From Agapetus fuscipes (Eukaryota; Arthropoda; Insecta; Trichoptera; Glossosomatidae): DNA of 64,000 nucleotides. The notes under the pieces were generated by a model. That model had not been told where the DNA came from. It made no database searches and worked only from the letters and a program-made list of their open reading frames with translations. Position 1 is the stretch's first letter. Each line of letters opens with the position of its first letter. The stretch is taken from NCBI GenBank assembly GCA_951799405.1, contig OX637345.1, positions 12,090,001 to 12,154,000 on the forward strand, read 5' to 3'. A program made the translations under genes and the position numbers. Shown here piece after piece: positions 10,938-22,738 of this stretch.

Positions 10938-11414
10938 TATACAGATACACATATATTATACACAGGCATTTTCATATGTACATGAGAAAATATTTAATTA
11001 ATTAATTTAAAAAATATTAACATGATAAAAAGCATCATAAATTTGTAAAAATTATGAGGGTTCACACGCCAATGATGCCCATTCCGAAATAAAATTATTT
11101 TTATCTCTTGTGTCGCCAACTCCTTGTAAAGGAAAGCTGGTAAAAGTTGCATTAGCAACAAGTTTTTTCAAGTGCGCATGGTTTAGGTATTAAAAGATAA
11201 AATAACTATTGCGTAAGAGAATAGTGATTTGCAACTTAGATTACGGTATATACAAATGGATAAAGACCTAATAATAAAATTTATTATTCAGTGTTGAAAT
11301 ATATATATTATGCAAAATGTTTGCACTAATGGTAATGGTTAGAGAGTGGAATTGCATGAAATATAATGTTATAAAATATGCTATTGTATCTAGTTAGATA
11401 AAAATGTTAATCAA
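10938..11414. other. Intergenic with a very diverged LINE-T tail
   Basis: Around 11,070-11,250 the order of LINE-T words is just recognisable (cctgtgtcgcca-like start, gatttgcaacttagattac end). The rest is AT-rich and unassigned. Confidence 0.4.
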
Positions 11415-11648
11415 AGATTTACGTTTGTAAGTTGCAAGGATATATTTACGTTTGAAATTCGTATTTCATGCATGCCCACAAGCAGACACATGTAAGTTCG
11501 CGCATGCTGTAAAAAACAACTTTGAATGAACATACATACATAATGAACATAAGTCTTGCCGCTCTTCCCTGAAACCAGGGTTGCATCGCCAAAATTAAAC
11601 CAAATTTTTAAAGTACGGTTGTTCAGTCTCATACGAATCTATAAGTCA
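11415..11648 (-). mobile_element. LINE-T 3' tail copy
   Basis: Diverged reverse-strand tail repeat from gtaagttgcaaggatata to cagtctcatacgaatc. Confidence 0.75.
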
Positions 11649-12765
11649 AAGAACTACAGGTATAAAGTAGTAATGTAGATTCAACTGTACAAAAACAACA
11701 ATTATAGATAGTACCTACCTCGCTAGTTAAAAACCAACGATTTAACTTATTTTTTCCTAAAATTAATCACGGTATTTTCCTAAAATCACTGTGATTCATT
11801 TTGACAATTAAAAATAATTAATTTGGTCATTTTGTTATTTGATGGCTTTGAGTTCCAGAATGAACAGATCTAAGATCTACTTGAAGAAGAAGAAGACAAT
11901 TTTCTGCACGAAAACGATGAATTTTATTGTTTGATCAAAAAAAGTCAATAAAGACTGTAGTTGTCAAAGTGAGAAAAAGAAAAACGTACATAGGTATGAA
12001 ATTGTTTTTGTAAAATAAAAAAGTTAGATACCTACTTAGGTTTATATATTTTACGAGATTTTTGTTCAAAAATCCACAAAGTTATTTATTTGTGCAACTC
12101 ACATAAGTATAGACTGTCGTTTACCGTGCGTAACTGCCTTTTTTTTTAATTCCAAAAAAGTGTTTTAACCAAATTCAAGTCCGTGAAAAGATTTTTTACG
12201 GACTTGTTGGACTGTCTGAACCAACGTCCTCAAGAGACAACCTTGTTGTTGGGTGATTAACTACGAACTGATTATCGCACATTTTATAAATTAGGATTAT
12301 TTTTCAGAATCACTGGAGGAGATTTTTCAGAGGTTGTACCTTTAGTTTTAGACAGAGTTACATTTAAAGTAACAAATCTTGATTATGATACCAACGAAAC
12401 GTCGAGAATAATGTAAGTTCTCCGACAATGGTTTATAATTAATTGTGAGTGTAATTAATTTTCATTTGTAATTATTGACAAAAAATTATTATTCTTTATA
12501 AAGAACTCGTTTATTATATGCGCTTGCATATCACAAGTGCATATTAGTCCACATGTTACTGTTTTCTATTGAAATTCTGATAAGAGCAACATTTTAATTT
12601 TATTATTATGCAAAACTAAAAACACACTTCTCTAAATACATAATATATTCATTTATATTTGTCACACTGTATACGCAAATGTATTTTATGAATGTGTCAT
12701 GGCATTCCATGTACTTATCATAGTGTAACTGTGATGCAGTCACCTTATCCACTAAGATCTGGTCA
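11649..12765. other. Intergenic, nothing recognised except one hairpin
   Basis: AT-rich DNA. A perfect 10-bp stem hairpin (caagtccgtg / acggacttg with a short loop) lies at 12,176-12,208. I could not connect it to a family. Confidence 0.4.
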
Positions 12766-12766
12766 G

Positions 12767-13587
12767 AAGGAAGAAGGGCGCCATACAAACAGTGGTTGAT
12801 GAAGGAGGTCAGGACACACACAGGGCAAGGTGTCTGTACGGAGTGGTGGTGGATTGTCATACATTGTGAGTATGGAACTGGAGAAGAAGGGCGTCATACA
12901 AACAGTGGTTGATGAAGGAGGTCAGGACACACACAGGGCAAGGTGTCTGTACGGAGTGGTGGTGGATTGTCATACATTGTGAGTATGGAACTGGAGAAGA
13001 AGGGCGTCATACAAACAGTGGTTGATGAAGGAGGTCAGGACACACACAGGGCAAGGTGTCTGTACGGAGTGGTGGTGGATTGTCATACATTGTGAGTATG
13101 GAACTGGAGAAGAAGGGCGTCATACAAACAGTGGTTGATGAAGGAGGTCAGGACACACACATGGCAAGGTGTCTGTACGGAGTGGTGGTGGATTGTCATA
13201 CATTGTGAGTATGGAACTGGAGAAGAAGGGCGTCATACAAACAGTGGTTGATGAAGGAGGTCAGGATACACACAGGGCAAGGTGTCTGTACGGAGTGGTG
13301 GTGGATTGTCATACATTGTGAGTATGGAACTGGAGAAGAAGGGCGTCATACAAACAGTGGTTGATGAAGGAGGTCAGGACACACACATGGCAAGGTGTCT
13401 GTACGGAGTGGTGGTGGATTGTCATACATTGTGAGTATGGAACTGGAGAAGAAGGGCGTCATACAAACAGTGGTTGATGAAGGAGGTCAGGACACACACA
13501 GGGCAAGGTGTCTGTACGGAGTGGTGGTGGATTGTCATACATTGTGAGTATGGAACTGGAGAAGAAGGGCGCCATACAAACAGTGGT
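12767..13587. repeat. 113-bp minisatellite array, ~7.3 units
   Basis: Units start gagaagaagggcgtcatac at 12,881, 12,994, 13,107, 13,220, 13,333, 13,446 and 13,559, exactly 113 bp apart and almost identical. Both terminal units read gcgccat where the inner ones read gcgtcat. The same unit forms an opposite-orientation array at 28,759-29,700. Confidence 0.95.
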
Positions 13588-13737
13588 CTGGATCTCATGT
13601 AAGTATTTACATGTCAGTAAGTACATATTATTTGTAAGACTTACAATATATTGAACTCGGGTTAATTGCCTTCAATGGATCTGATTGGATCGATACAACG
13701 AAATCAAAATGGCGGAAGCTGTGACGTCAGCAACAAC

Positions 13738-15375
13738 ATTTTATTTATTTATTTATTTATTTATTCACAATCATACACCAACAGGCACAACATAAAAATA
13801 GCACATTAGGCAAATTAACAAAAGAAGGAATCATGTTGCACCCCATTACCGGTGTAAGCGTAATACAATGTGATAAAAAAAGCACACAAAAATATCAAAA
13901 TAATTTCACTTACATACTAAGGATAAAAACATTTTTTTTTTTTTAAACGGAATACAACATTCAAAAATTCAAACAACAATAATAAAATAATATAAATAGA
14001 AGTAGTAGGGAAGAAAGGAAGGGGAAGGGGAAGGGATACTCACTGCTCAAGTATAGCTAAAATTGATCTTTTAAATAAATTAGAACTACCGTGAAACAGA
14101 TCGACATCTTTAAATTTATTGTTATAATTTTTAGTCATTCTTTGCAGAGGATTTCGCAAACCTGCATTGGTAACGTGACGCTTAATGTGAAAGGGCCAAA
14201 ATGATCGTCTAACTGTTGGGACCGCGAAGTCTATCAATTTCAGTAATAGGGGTGTGTCTAGTGCAGACATACAAATTCTGCGTAGAATACAGGCATCTGC
14301 AAGTTCACGCCTCGACGAGAGGTCTATTAAGTCATTGAAACGGGATGTTCTGAATCTGTGATTTCCAATTCGTATTAGTTTATGTTGGATTTTTTCCAAT
14401 GCAACGTTATATTTGTCATATAAGGGATTCCATACTGGGGAGCAATACTCGGCCCGAGAGCGTACAAGTGAGACATACAAGGTCATAAGAGATGTGGGAT
14501 CTCTGAACTCCCTGGTCACCCTTAGGATAAAACCAAGCATTTTGTTACATTGTGTTAGAATCTTATCGATGTGATCGTCAAAATGCAGTTTGGAGTCAAA
14601 GATAACACCAAGATCCTTTACCGAGTCGAGTCGTTGCAGCATGGTATCAGCAATCGCATAATTATGAGAAATAATGTTTTTGTTTTTAGTAAAGGATATG
14701 GAAAAATATTTTTTCAGATTTAGTTCCAATCTATTGCAAACACAGTAGTCATGGACCCTACCGAGATCCTCTTCCAACAAAACAGCGTCCTCCTCAGTTC
14801 TTATGGTACGATAAATTTTGAGATCGTCTGCAAATAGTAAAAAATCTGAGTGAATGAAGCAATTTCCTATGTCATTGATGAAAGCTAGAAATAACAGAGG
14901 GCCCAGAACAGAACCCTGGGGTACCCCCGACGTAACACACACGTATTCTGATTTAAACCCATTAAGAGTTACTGTCATAAGTCTATCGCTTAAATATGAA
15001 CTAATCCACCTCAATAGGTCACCGTGAATACCATAGTATGAAAGCTTTCGAGTCAGTAAAGCATGATCAACCTTGTCGAATGCCTTCTGGAAGTCTGTAT
15101 AGATTGAATCAACTTGTATGCGTTGATCCATAGCCCTGAAAAGAAAGTCTGTATACACGAGAAGATTTGAGGTGGTCGATCTATCGATCATAAAACCATG
15201 TTGTTCCTCTAAGAGATAAGGTTTGAGAAAATTATAAATGTGATCCTTGATTATCATTTCAAAGACCTTGGATATAGAGGAGAGTATTGATATTGGGCGA
15301 TAGTTTGATAAACGAAGCATTCTGCTGCCGAAAATCAGCAACATTCCTGACCTCCTTCATGGACTACTGTTTGTA
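13738..15375 (-). mobile_element. 5'-truncated CR1/Jockey-superfamily LINE
   Basis: Minus-strand non-LTR retrotransposon consisting of the reverse transcriptase ORF plus about 300 bp of 3' UTR. It ends in an (AATA)n tail, seen on + as ttatttatttatttatt at 13,741. The 5' end breaks off upstream of RT, at a place that matches 28 of 31 bases of the 113-bp minisatellite unit (15,345-15,375). Confidence 0.85.
14040..15344 (-). CDS. Reverse transcriptase domain of a non-LTR retrotransposon
   Basis: A 434-codon open frame. It begins inside the RT fingers (NYRPISILSSISKVFE) and contains the SGVPQGSVLGPLLF palm motif, the catalytic FADDLK box and the LGVIFDSKLHF thumb-side block. It ends with a LINE C-terminal region. 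The endonuclease half is missing, so the copy is 5'-truncated and cannot move on its own. The intact frame of 1.3 kb suggests a fairly recent insertion. The displayed start Met is only the first Met in the fragment. Clade assignment within the CR1/Jockey superfamily is uncertain. Confidence 0.9.
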   Translation of the reverse strand: MLLIFGSRMLRLSNYRPISILSSISKVFEMIIKDHIYNFLKPYLLEEQHGFMIDRSTTSNLLVYTDFLFRAMDQRIQVDSIYTDFQKAFDKVDHALLTRKLSYYGIHGDLLRWISSYLSDRLMTVTLNGFKSEYVCVTSGVPQGSVLGPLLFLAFINDIGNCFIHSDFLLFADDLKIYRTIRTEEDAVLLEEDLGRVHDYCVCNRLELNLKKYFSISFTKNKNIISHNYAIADTMLQRLDSVKDLGVIFDSKLHFDDHIDKILTQCNKMLGFILRVTREFRDPTSLMTLYVSLVRSRAEYCSPVWNPLYDKYNVALEKIQHKLIRIGNHRFRTSRFNDLIDLSSRRELADACILRRICMSALDTPLLLKLIDFAVPTVRRSFWPFHIKRHVTNAGLRNPLQRMTKNYNNKFKDVDLFHGSSNLFKRSILAILEQ

Positions 15376-15603
15376 AAAGCAACCTCCATGTGGTTGGTGA
15401 GAGTCAAATATTGTTTCTGATCGAAGAATGAGTTGACTCTGAAATTTTGGAAGAATATGCATTATCGACGCTATAGTCAAGCGCATAAGGCAGTGGTACC
15501 TACTTGAATTACTGTTTTTGAAACTAGCGGAAGTTTGAGTCCCGTCGTTTCCTATGGATGATAACATTGACCTTGGTTCAACAGACGTAATTGGGTTATT
15601 ATT

Positions 15604-15826
15604 CTAATCTAATCTAATCTAAGCTGCAAGGATATATACCATTTAAGATTTACATTAAATGCATTCCCACAAGCAGACATGTATAATTTCGCGCTAGCAC
15701 ATGCCGCATGTGGACCTACATGATAAGAACCCATCTCAAATGAACATAAGCCCTGCAACTCTTGCCGTCCTTCCCTGAGACAGGGGTGACATTGGCAAAG
15801 TGAACCATTTTTCCACAGTTATTATT
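15604..15826 (-). mobile_element. LINE-T 3' tail copy
   Basis: Reverse-strand tail beginning with repeated atctaatctaatctaag, the (TTAGA)n terminus. Confidence 0.85.
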
Positions 15827-15874
15827 AATTCATCGAAAGTAGAATTTGACGGTATAAAGATAAAAATCGTGGAT

Positions 15875-16060
15875 AACGCAACACAACTAAGCAACACATA
15901 TGGTGTTTCTTCTTGTCTGCGTTATTCCCGAAAGAGTCACATGTGGCGTTTCGAGACCTATTTGCTTTTACGGGGGAGGGAACCGGTCTCACAGTCACAC
16001 CAACCACTTTAGTTGAAGTGGTGGTTTCCCAGCTCCCGAGGGGGCTTTCCTGAATCACAC
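15875..16060 (-). mobile_element. SINE-A copy, head missing
   Basis: 3' end (aactaagcaacacatatgg) and core (ccaaccactttagttgaag ... cagctcccgagggggct) are present. It breaks off before the tRNA-like head. Confidence 0.75.
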
Positions 16061-16718
16061 GGCTAAAGATTTTAATCAAGAAAAAGAAGATGAAGACATC
16101 TTACCAGCTTAAAATATAGCGTGTCCTCTTTAAGAATATGGGTAGATTTAAAAAACATTGAAGAACTTCGTGACGTCATAATTGATAAAAAAAAAATGGA
16201 TGAACGCTTCGGATTAAACTGCACACAACCAGATATTTGAATTCCGAACTACTATTCCAATTTTAAACTCGGCGTTCCATATTTGAAATGAAAATTTCAA
16301 AACTTTGTTGTAATGTTGTCACTTTCCAGAATAAATGGAATCCACACATTTGAAGTGGAACAAAAACTCGAGGCTTCACACCATAGAGTAATAATAATAT
16401 AACTCTATGCTTCACACCGACACGGTTCTAGGGCAAAGGCTAACAAATGCTTTGTTATTACACCCCGAGAAAAAAAAAATATCTGTGCCGAAAACGTTTC
16501 ATGTTCATTACTTATGTATTTCTCAAATAACCAAAAAGCAACCCTGAATTACAAAAAAAGACTGATACAGGAAAACTCTAATTATGGACCGCATTCATTT
16601 AATTAAAAAATCGGATAAAAAAGATCGATTTTAAGGACGGCGAATGTTTATCGCTTATGTTCATGCTGCTCTTACACATTCTTCACAGAAAGACAGAAGG
16701 GTAATAGTGCGCTTAGAT
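16061..16718. other. Intergenic, nothing recognised
   Basis: AT-rich. A Penelope-type phrase (ccgaaaacgtttcatg, 16,488) is present but no full motif. Confidence 0.35.
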
Positions 16719-17205
16719 CAGCGGTTTCCAACCTACTTTGGTTCTTAGGGGGGCGAAAATTACGTAGGGGGCGATTGGAGGGCGATGAAGCGATAGCGGG
16801 GCGAAGGAACGATAGGGGGGCGATGGAGCGAAGGAGGGCGATGGAGAGATAGGGGGTGATGAAGTGATAGGGGGCGATGGAACGCTGGGAGGGCGATGGA
16901 GCGATAGGGGGCGATGGAGTGAAAGGAAGGCGATAGAGCGATAAGGGGGTGATGAAGCGATAGGGGGCGATGAAGCGATAAGGGGGTGATGGAGTGAAAA
17001 GAGGACGATGGAGCAATAGGGGGGTGATGGAGCGATAGGGGGGTGATGAAGCGATAGGGGGCGATGGAACGATGGGAGGGCGATGGAGCGATATGGGGCG
17101 ATTGAGTAAAAGGATGGCGATGGAGCGATAGGGGGGGGTGATGGAGCGATAGGGGGTGATTGAATGAAAGGAGGGGGATGGAGCGATAGGGGGGTGATAG
17201 TTTCC
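16719..17205. repeat. G-rich minisatellite adjoining a hAT-like end
   Basis: Degenerate ~20-bp units of the type gatggagcgatagggggc fill 16,740-17,205. The left edge, cagcggtttccaacc at 16,719, looks like a hAT terminal repeat, but no matching right end was found. The proline/serine-rich ORFs on the minus strand are translations of the repeat. Confidence 0.75.
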
Positions 17206-17544
17206 TCGTATGTGTTTTGAAAAGACAATTCTACTCCCTGCCCGTCGACGATTTTTATTTCGGTGGCGGCGATGGGCTAAAAAGACAGTGCATAATCTTA
17301 TACAAGTCGATAAATAAAGAAGTTGATTAAATCGGCAATATTTAAATTATGCAAATACATGTTTTATGTACAAGAACATATGACTCATTTTAGTAAATAC
17401 AAAAAAAAACATTTTAATTATATATCATTGATATTATACATTTATTTAAATTTCAATTGGGTTCATCAAAAAAACAGTAATATGTCTGGTACAAAAAATA
17501 TATAAGTCCAAATTTTTCGAACTGATTTAGCTTCTCATATGATA

Positions 17545-17855
17545 TAATTGGTCAACGTCCAGCTGGAAGACCACATAAGACCACAGTCTGTGAAAAAGAG
17601 GACATAGTAAGATGAGAGACCATGTCTCCAGAATGAGCCATGATAGACTCACTCTAGCTTATGAGATGACAATTGGTCAACGTCCAGCTGGAAGACCACA
17701 TAAAAGTCTGTGAAATAGAGGACATAGTAAGATGAGAGACCATGTCTCCAGAATGAGCCATGATAGACTCACTCACACCGTAGCTTATGTATGAGACGGC
17801 AATTGGTCAACGTCCAGCTGGAAGACCACATAAAGGTCTGTGAAAAAGTGTATTT
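17545..17855. repeat. Tandem repeat, ~120-bp unit, ~2.5 copies
   Basis: Units begin ttggtcaacgtccagctgg at 17,550, 17,672 and 17,803. They are the reverse complement of the repeat at 5,640-5,855. Confidence 0.8.
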
Positions 17856-18224
17856 CTAAGATAAGAGAAATTTGCAACACTTTATTAAAGTTTGATAATA
17901 TTTTGTTAAATGGAGTTAACGATTTTAACAACTTGTCTTTCTATAGCCATTTGCCAATTGATATAATATAAAAAAAACTTGCCTGACTGGATTTTTGCGA
18001 TATCTCTTTTAGGTCGAAACATTAACGCTTGAAATTCTGGTTAAACCCATAGTAAGGAAAAAACTACTCAGTGTTTGTTTCATAAAATATGAACCCGACG
18101 ACACTACGTTGTTGTTTTGCCTGTTCATATATATGTATCTATAATCTAAGCATGGGCGTACCCAGGAACTGGCAGAAAGGAGGGGGGGGGGGGGGGGGCG
18201 CTGCCACCCCCTCCTGGAAGTAAA
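17856..18224. other. Intergenic with a poly-G run
   Basis: Unassigned sequence. Near 18,150 the phrase gggcgtacccaggaactgg resembles the end of a DNA transposon and is followed by a G run at 18,181-18,200. Confidence 0.35.
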
Positions 18225-18450
18225 TAAATCTAAATCAAAATGTAAGCTGCAAAGATATATATCATTTAAGATTCATATTAAACGCATTCCCACAAGCAGA
18301 CATGTATTATTTCGCCGCATGTGGACCTACAATATAAAAACCCAATCTCAAATGTACATAAGCCCTGCAGCTCTTGCCGACCTTCCCTGAAACAGGGGTG
18401 ACATTGGCAAAGTGAACCATTTTTTACAGTACCAACCTATAAGTTAAGGA
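18225..18450 (-). mobile_element. LINE-T 3' tail copy
   Basis: Reverse-strand tail from gtaagctgcaaagatata to accaacctataagttaagg. Confidence 0.85.
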
Positions 18451-18644
18451 ATATTATAACAAAATACCTAAACTGTTTTTCTTTTCTTTTTGTTGGAATC
18501 TATTACAATTATTGAAATAAACATTTTAATAACTTGGTTGATAGCAGAGCTATAATAATTTACAAAAAAAATCTAAAATTTTTGGATTAATTAACAGCTA
18601 AAATGTTACAACCTGAACGAACATGGCTTGCCCTTGGATCTACG

Positions 18645-18865
18645 TTACAAATGTATACCTACTGCATTTAAGAGTCATATTAAATGCATACCTATAAGCA
18701 GACACGTATAAGTGTGGACTTACAACATAAAAACCCAATCTCAAATGAACACAAGCCCAGCAACTCTTGCCGACCTTCCCTGAAATAGCGGTGACATTGG
18801 CAAAGTGAATATTTTTTACAGTACGGGTGGTCAGCCTCATACCAACCTATAAGTCAAGGAACTCA
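18645..18865 (-). mobile_element. LINE-T 3' tail copy
   Basis: Reverse-strand tail with the head motif ggtggtcagcctcatacc near 18,826-18,845. Confidence 0.85.
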
Positions 18866-19314
18866 TTCTCTCAGTATTAAAAAAAGTCTAGTGTAATATG
18901 AATTTTTTTGTGTGGTAAAAAATAAGTTTCTCTTTGATGGAAGTGGCACAACACGAAGAAGGATAGATTTTGCAATCGCTTGTCCTTTAGCTAGTGTTGC
19001 GTGATCCCCACACATATGGCGGTTGATTAATAAAAACCATTCTAATTGACCCATTAATAAACGACTCGTTGAATTAACGTAAAACATGAATTTGCACAAC
19101 ACTAGTTGTGTACTCGTAGCACTGTCCATCACACAGGGAAGAATTGAGGGAAAGACGAGCTCCAGGTTTGAAGGAGAACATCTTGGTTGAAGAACCTGAG
19201 ACAGTGGTTTGGCAGAAGCACAATATTGCTCTTTCGTCCAGCAGTATCGAAGATGTAAATTGTTATGATGATCGCTTTCTTGACTATTTCTTAACTTGGC
19301 TATTCCTTGACTTT
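18866..19314. other. Intergenic, nothing recognised
   Basis: Two short overlapping ORFs on opposite strands (18,863-19,132 and 19,144-19,341) show no domain and no clear codon bias. I do not call genes here. Confidence 0.35.
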
Positions 19315-19550
19315 GTTGACTTTGACCTTAGGTTGGTATGAGGCTGACCACACATACTGTAAAAAATGGTTCACTTTGCCAATGTCACCCCTGTTTCAGG
19401 GAAGGTCGGCAAGAGTTGCAGGGTTGCAAGAGTTGTAGGTCCACATGCGGCATGTGTGAGCGCGAAATTATGCGTGTCTACTTGTGGGAATGCATTTAAT
19501 GTGAATCTCAAATGATACATATCTTTACAACTTAGATTTAGATTTAGATC
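19315..19550 (+). mobile_element. LINE-T 3' tail copy with internal deletion
   Basis: Tail repeat from ttggtatgaggctgacc to gatttagatttagatc. The middle lacks the ttcatttgagattgggttt part. Confidence 0.8.
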
Positions 19551-19594
19551 GCTAATCTTCACTGAAGAGGTACAAGAATTAAATAGGTATGTGT

Positions 19595-19725
19595 CTTAGG
19601 GAGGCTCTATAATCTTAGTTGTTAAGATTTATGTCTAAGGGAGGCTCTATAATCTATAATCTAAGTTGTTAAGATTTATGTCTTAGGGAGGCTCTATAAT
19701 CTATAACCTAAGTTGTTAAGATTTA
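19595..19725. repeat. Three-copy ~48-bp tandem repeat at a LINE-T end
   Basis: The unit gggaggctctataatct ... gttaagatttatg repeats three times from 19,600. It includes the LINE-T terminus, so it arose by duplication of the junction. Confidence 0.75.
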
Positions 19726-19915
19726 TGACCGCATTCAAAACTCATATCAAATGCATGCCCACAAATGCTGAATGTGTACCCACTTACAAATTAAAATCAG
19801 ACCTCAAATAAACATGAACCCTGCAACTTTTGCCGACCTTCCCTGAAACATTTTCAAAGTAAACCATTTTTTACAGTATGGGTGGTCAGCCTCATATCAA
19901 CCTACAAGTCAAGAA
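19665..19915 (-). mobile_element. LINE-T 3' tail copy
   Basis: Reverse-strand tail from taacctaagttgttaag to gtcagcctcatatcaacc. Confidence 0.8.
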
Positions 19916-20121
19916 TACAAATAAGAAATAATATTCAGGTATAAAAAGGTAAACGGCAAGATCAAATCTATAGAAAAAAAACGTCAATAGGTCTACAAAA
20001 AACAAAACATGACTCTGATTTTGGAATTCTGGATGAACGTAATTTATAAAAAGTTAATAATGAGCGCTTTCGATGTTACCACACCATAATCAAGAGGACA
20101 AGAGGTGTGATAACGTCTAAA

Positions 20122-20407
20122 GGGGCTGTCCATATATTACGTCATTCGCATTAAGGGGGGGGGAGTCTGGTCTGCGGATGATGGCAAATGATGTACGAGT
20201 ACCAAAAGTGACGTCGTTCTTGTAAATGCCAATTTCTACAAAATATACAAAATATTATGTAAGTAATATAACATTATTAATTATTAAGCTCATCCATTAT
20301 AACAGCAAGAGGGGGGGGGGGGGTCATTAGATAATGACTATAGGATGATTGTAAGGGGGGGGGTCGAAAATCGGTCAAAATCGATGACGTAATTTATGGA
20401 CGGCCCC
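20122..20407. mobile_element. GGGGC-ended MITE, 286 bp, 3-bp target duplication
   Basis: Ends are ggggctgtccata and, inverted, ggggccgtccata, flanked by aaa/aaa. It is nearly identical to the copy at 48,038-48,315. Internal G runs are long. A 3-bp duplication would fit the PIF/Harbinger superfamily, but the target is not its usual TWA. Confidence 0.8.
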
Positions 20408-20789
20408 AAAGCTCTCAAGGAAATAAATCAACTCTTGAAGAAAAACTGTTTTATTGTGTATTTTTATTATGTATTTTATTTTTACATTATTTATTTAAAA
20501 TTAATCTTCACAAAGCCTTAATCTTTAAGAAAAAGCGATTTTATTTTTTGTACTTTTCTGGCGTTAATTGCATTGCACCAAAAAATGTGATTTCTGATAA
20601 TGAAAATGTCATAATAAAAAATAAATAAAATTGAAAAAAAGTTTTCATACAATTTAGAAAAAAAAACGCGTTGTAGTTTTTTGGCACACTTCCCTTTTAG
20701 TTTTCCGCGAAACAGAAATTGTAAATCTTTTTTCAATAATTAATTTAAAAAATCGCAGGACTGCTGGAAAAGAAATGCTTTACAAAATA
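20408..20789. other. Intergenic, nothing recognised
   Basis: AT-rich; the lysine-rich minus-strand ORF at 20,518-20,736 is compositional. Confidence 0.35.
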
Positions 20790-20990
20790 AATATTAGGAT
20801 GATTTAATTGGTAAACATTGTTTTTATGTGGACCATATCTCAAGAGCCCTCTACAAACTTGATCAACACTGTTGGTGTAAGGCTGAAAGGTCCTTTGGTG
20901 ACCAGTCTTTGGTAAGGCATAGAATTTTTCAACCTAGCAAAGAGCATTATTTCGACTGCTCCAAGGAAGACAGCACTAAGTCAAAAAAGA
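20790..20990 (-). mobile_element. SINE-B copy, ATT-tail type, diverged
   Basis: Reverse-strand SINE-B: the 3' end aatattaggatgatttaat at 20,788, then the body through ggtgtaaggctgaaaggtcc and accagtctttggtaagg. The head is lost or decayed. Confidence 0.65.
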
Positions 20991-21714
20991 TAGTTTTGCA
21001 GGAAAGCCAATTGAATGTTATTTATTCCATGAAAGAGATAGAGACACGGCTGTCATCTTGGAATGAAGATAATGATTCGTTACCTTCAGAAATGGAAATA
21101 AGTCAAAAACCTAAATTTCGGAGCTACTTCCTTCTTCTTTGGAGCAGTCGATTTGTCCTTGGTTTCACTTCAACTGAAGTGGAAACCAAGTAGGTACAAA
21201 TGTTATTGTGAACAAAGTTTTTACAGCATGGGGGGTCAGTCTCATACCAACATATTATAGTCTAGTAACGGTCTAACGTACACAATTTCTTATGCACTTT
21301 TTTGTTTGGTACTAGGCTGATAACACACTGCATTTATTTTACATTTTCCAATTTCTTCACACTTAGATTGTAGCTCGTGGCTTTTCATCCATGAACTTAA
21401 TTTTTTTCTCACCTCAGCCACATTTGGCACGCGGGCCACGGTTGTACACTGCTGCTGAGATGACTAAATCATGTTTATTTATATGAATCGTAGAAAAGAC
21501 ATTCGCCCAGTTCACGGGCAAACAGAGGTCTATAAATACTATAGGTGGAGCGAGTGGACGCTCAACAGTACAGACTATTATGTCAAAAGATGCTTCATAA
21601 CTGAATAAGTGACATATGAAGCCAACATTTTGACTCAAGCATGTCTGATATCCTAAAAGAGGATTCCAAACAACTATCTCCCGATTTTCTACAATGTCTC
21701 CCTCCCTAACCATG
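20991..21714. other. Intergenic with a LINE-T trace
   Basis: Mostly unassigned. A decayed LINE-T head on the minus strand is readable at 21,220-21,255 (gggggtcagtctcatacc). Confidence 0.35.
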
Positions 21715-22410
21715 AATACTTAAATCTTCTCGGTGTTTCTCTTTCATCAGAGTTAAAATACCATGATGCTATTGAGTCTCGCACAACTTCCGCTTTCCGG
21801 CGACTCGGGATATTATACAGAGCCCGTAGGTTTTTTACTTCACTTTTACTTACTTGTATAAATCCCAAATCCGCCCCATTATCGAGTATGGCAGCCATCT
21901 CTGGTCTGGCATGTCCAAGAAGTTGAGTGACCAACTTGTTTCTGTGCAAAGGAGGGCAGTGAGGTTGATCAATGATCCTTCTCTGACATCCGATCTGCAG
22001 CCGCTCCAGCACAGAAGAAAAGTTGGAATGCTCAGTCTCTTTTATCGACCACGCAGCTTGTTCTAATGAGCTCCATTCATTAATCCCTCCCCCTCTCATT
22101 TCAGAAAGGCAAACTCGTAGTACGACTCTCATTCATCCCTCTGCAGTCGATCTCAAAACTATGAGAACTTGGCGTTTTCATGACTCATTCCTTTGCCAAA
22201 CTGCCCGTTTATGGAATGATCTAGCAATATCTGTGTTCCCTTCCCAATTTAATCCGGTTTTATTCAAAACCAACATCAATCGCCACTTCCTTGCAGCGCC
22301 TCACGACAGAAGCAACACCTCTGCGGCACCCTTTCAGGGTGACATAGACCCCCAAGACTTTCAAGAATTGGGGAGCCTCCCGCAGAGGATTTCTTAAAAA
22401 AAAAAAAAAC
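21715..22410 (+). mobile_element. LINE 3' end with SINE-B-like tail (pseudogene)
   Basis: Translating across frame breaks gives an RT thumb block (LLGVSLSSELKYHDAI), a LYKSQIRPIIEYGSHLW block and a LINE C-terminus (ARLWNDLAISVFPSQFN). The element ends gcagaggatttcttaaa plus poly-A at 22,382-22,410. Frameshifts separate the blocks. The last 90 bp align with the 3' tail of SINE-B (26,905-27,000), which makes this LINE the likely mobilising partner of that SINE. Confidence 0.8.
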
Positions 22411-22439
22411 ATGGGTTTCTCAGATAAATGCGCGGTGTT

Positions 22440-22738
22440 TTCCTTTCTGGGTTCGAATTCCGGCGTAGCATAACGTTTTTTTTTTCTGAAATGATTTCCC
22501 GTTTCGGTGTTTCTTTCAAACTCCAAAATAAAATACCGCCAAGGTTTACTCAGCCTGCACAAGAAATGAGTACCAGCCCTCTCGGGAGCTTGGAAATCCC
22601 CACTTCAAGTGAAGTGGTTGGCGTAAAGCCGGCCCCCTTACCTGTAAAAATAAATAAGTTCAACTAGCCACATGCGACCCCTTCGGGGATGACGCGGCAA
22701 GAAGTTGCACTATATGTGTAGCTTAGTTGCGTTGCGTT
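22440..22738 (+). mobile_element. SINE-A copy, head partly lost
   Basis: Starts near the gggttcgaattcc box-B region, runs through the conserved core (ccctctcgggagcttgg) and ends at gtgtagcttagttgcg. Confidence 0.85.

Noticed and set aside
12767..13587. CRISPR-like array
   Set aside because: Units are contiguous 113-bp tandem repeats with no spacers, in a eukaryotic genome.
16672..17228. Proline/serine-rich ORFs of 114 and 171 codons (minus strand)
   Set aside because: Direct translations of the G-rich minisatellite.
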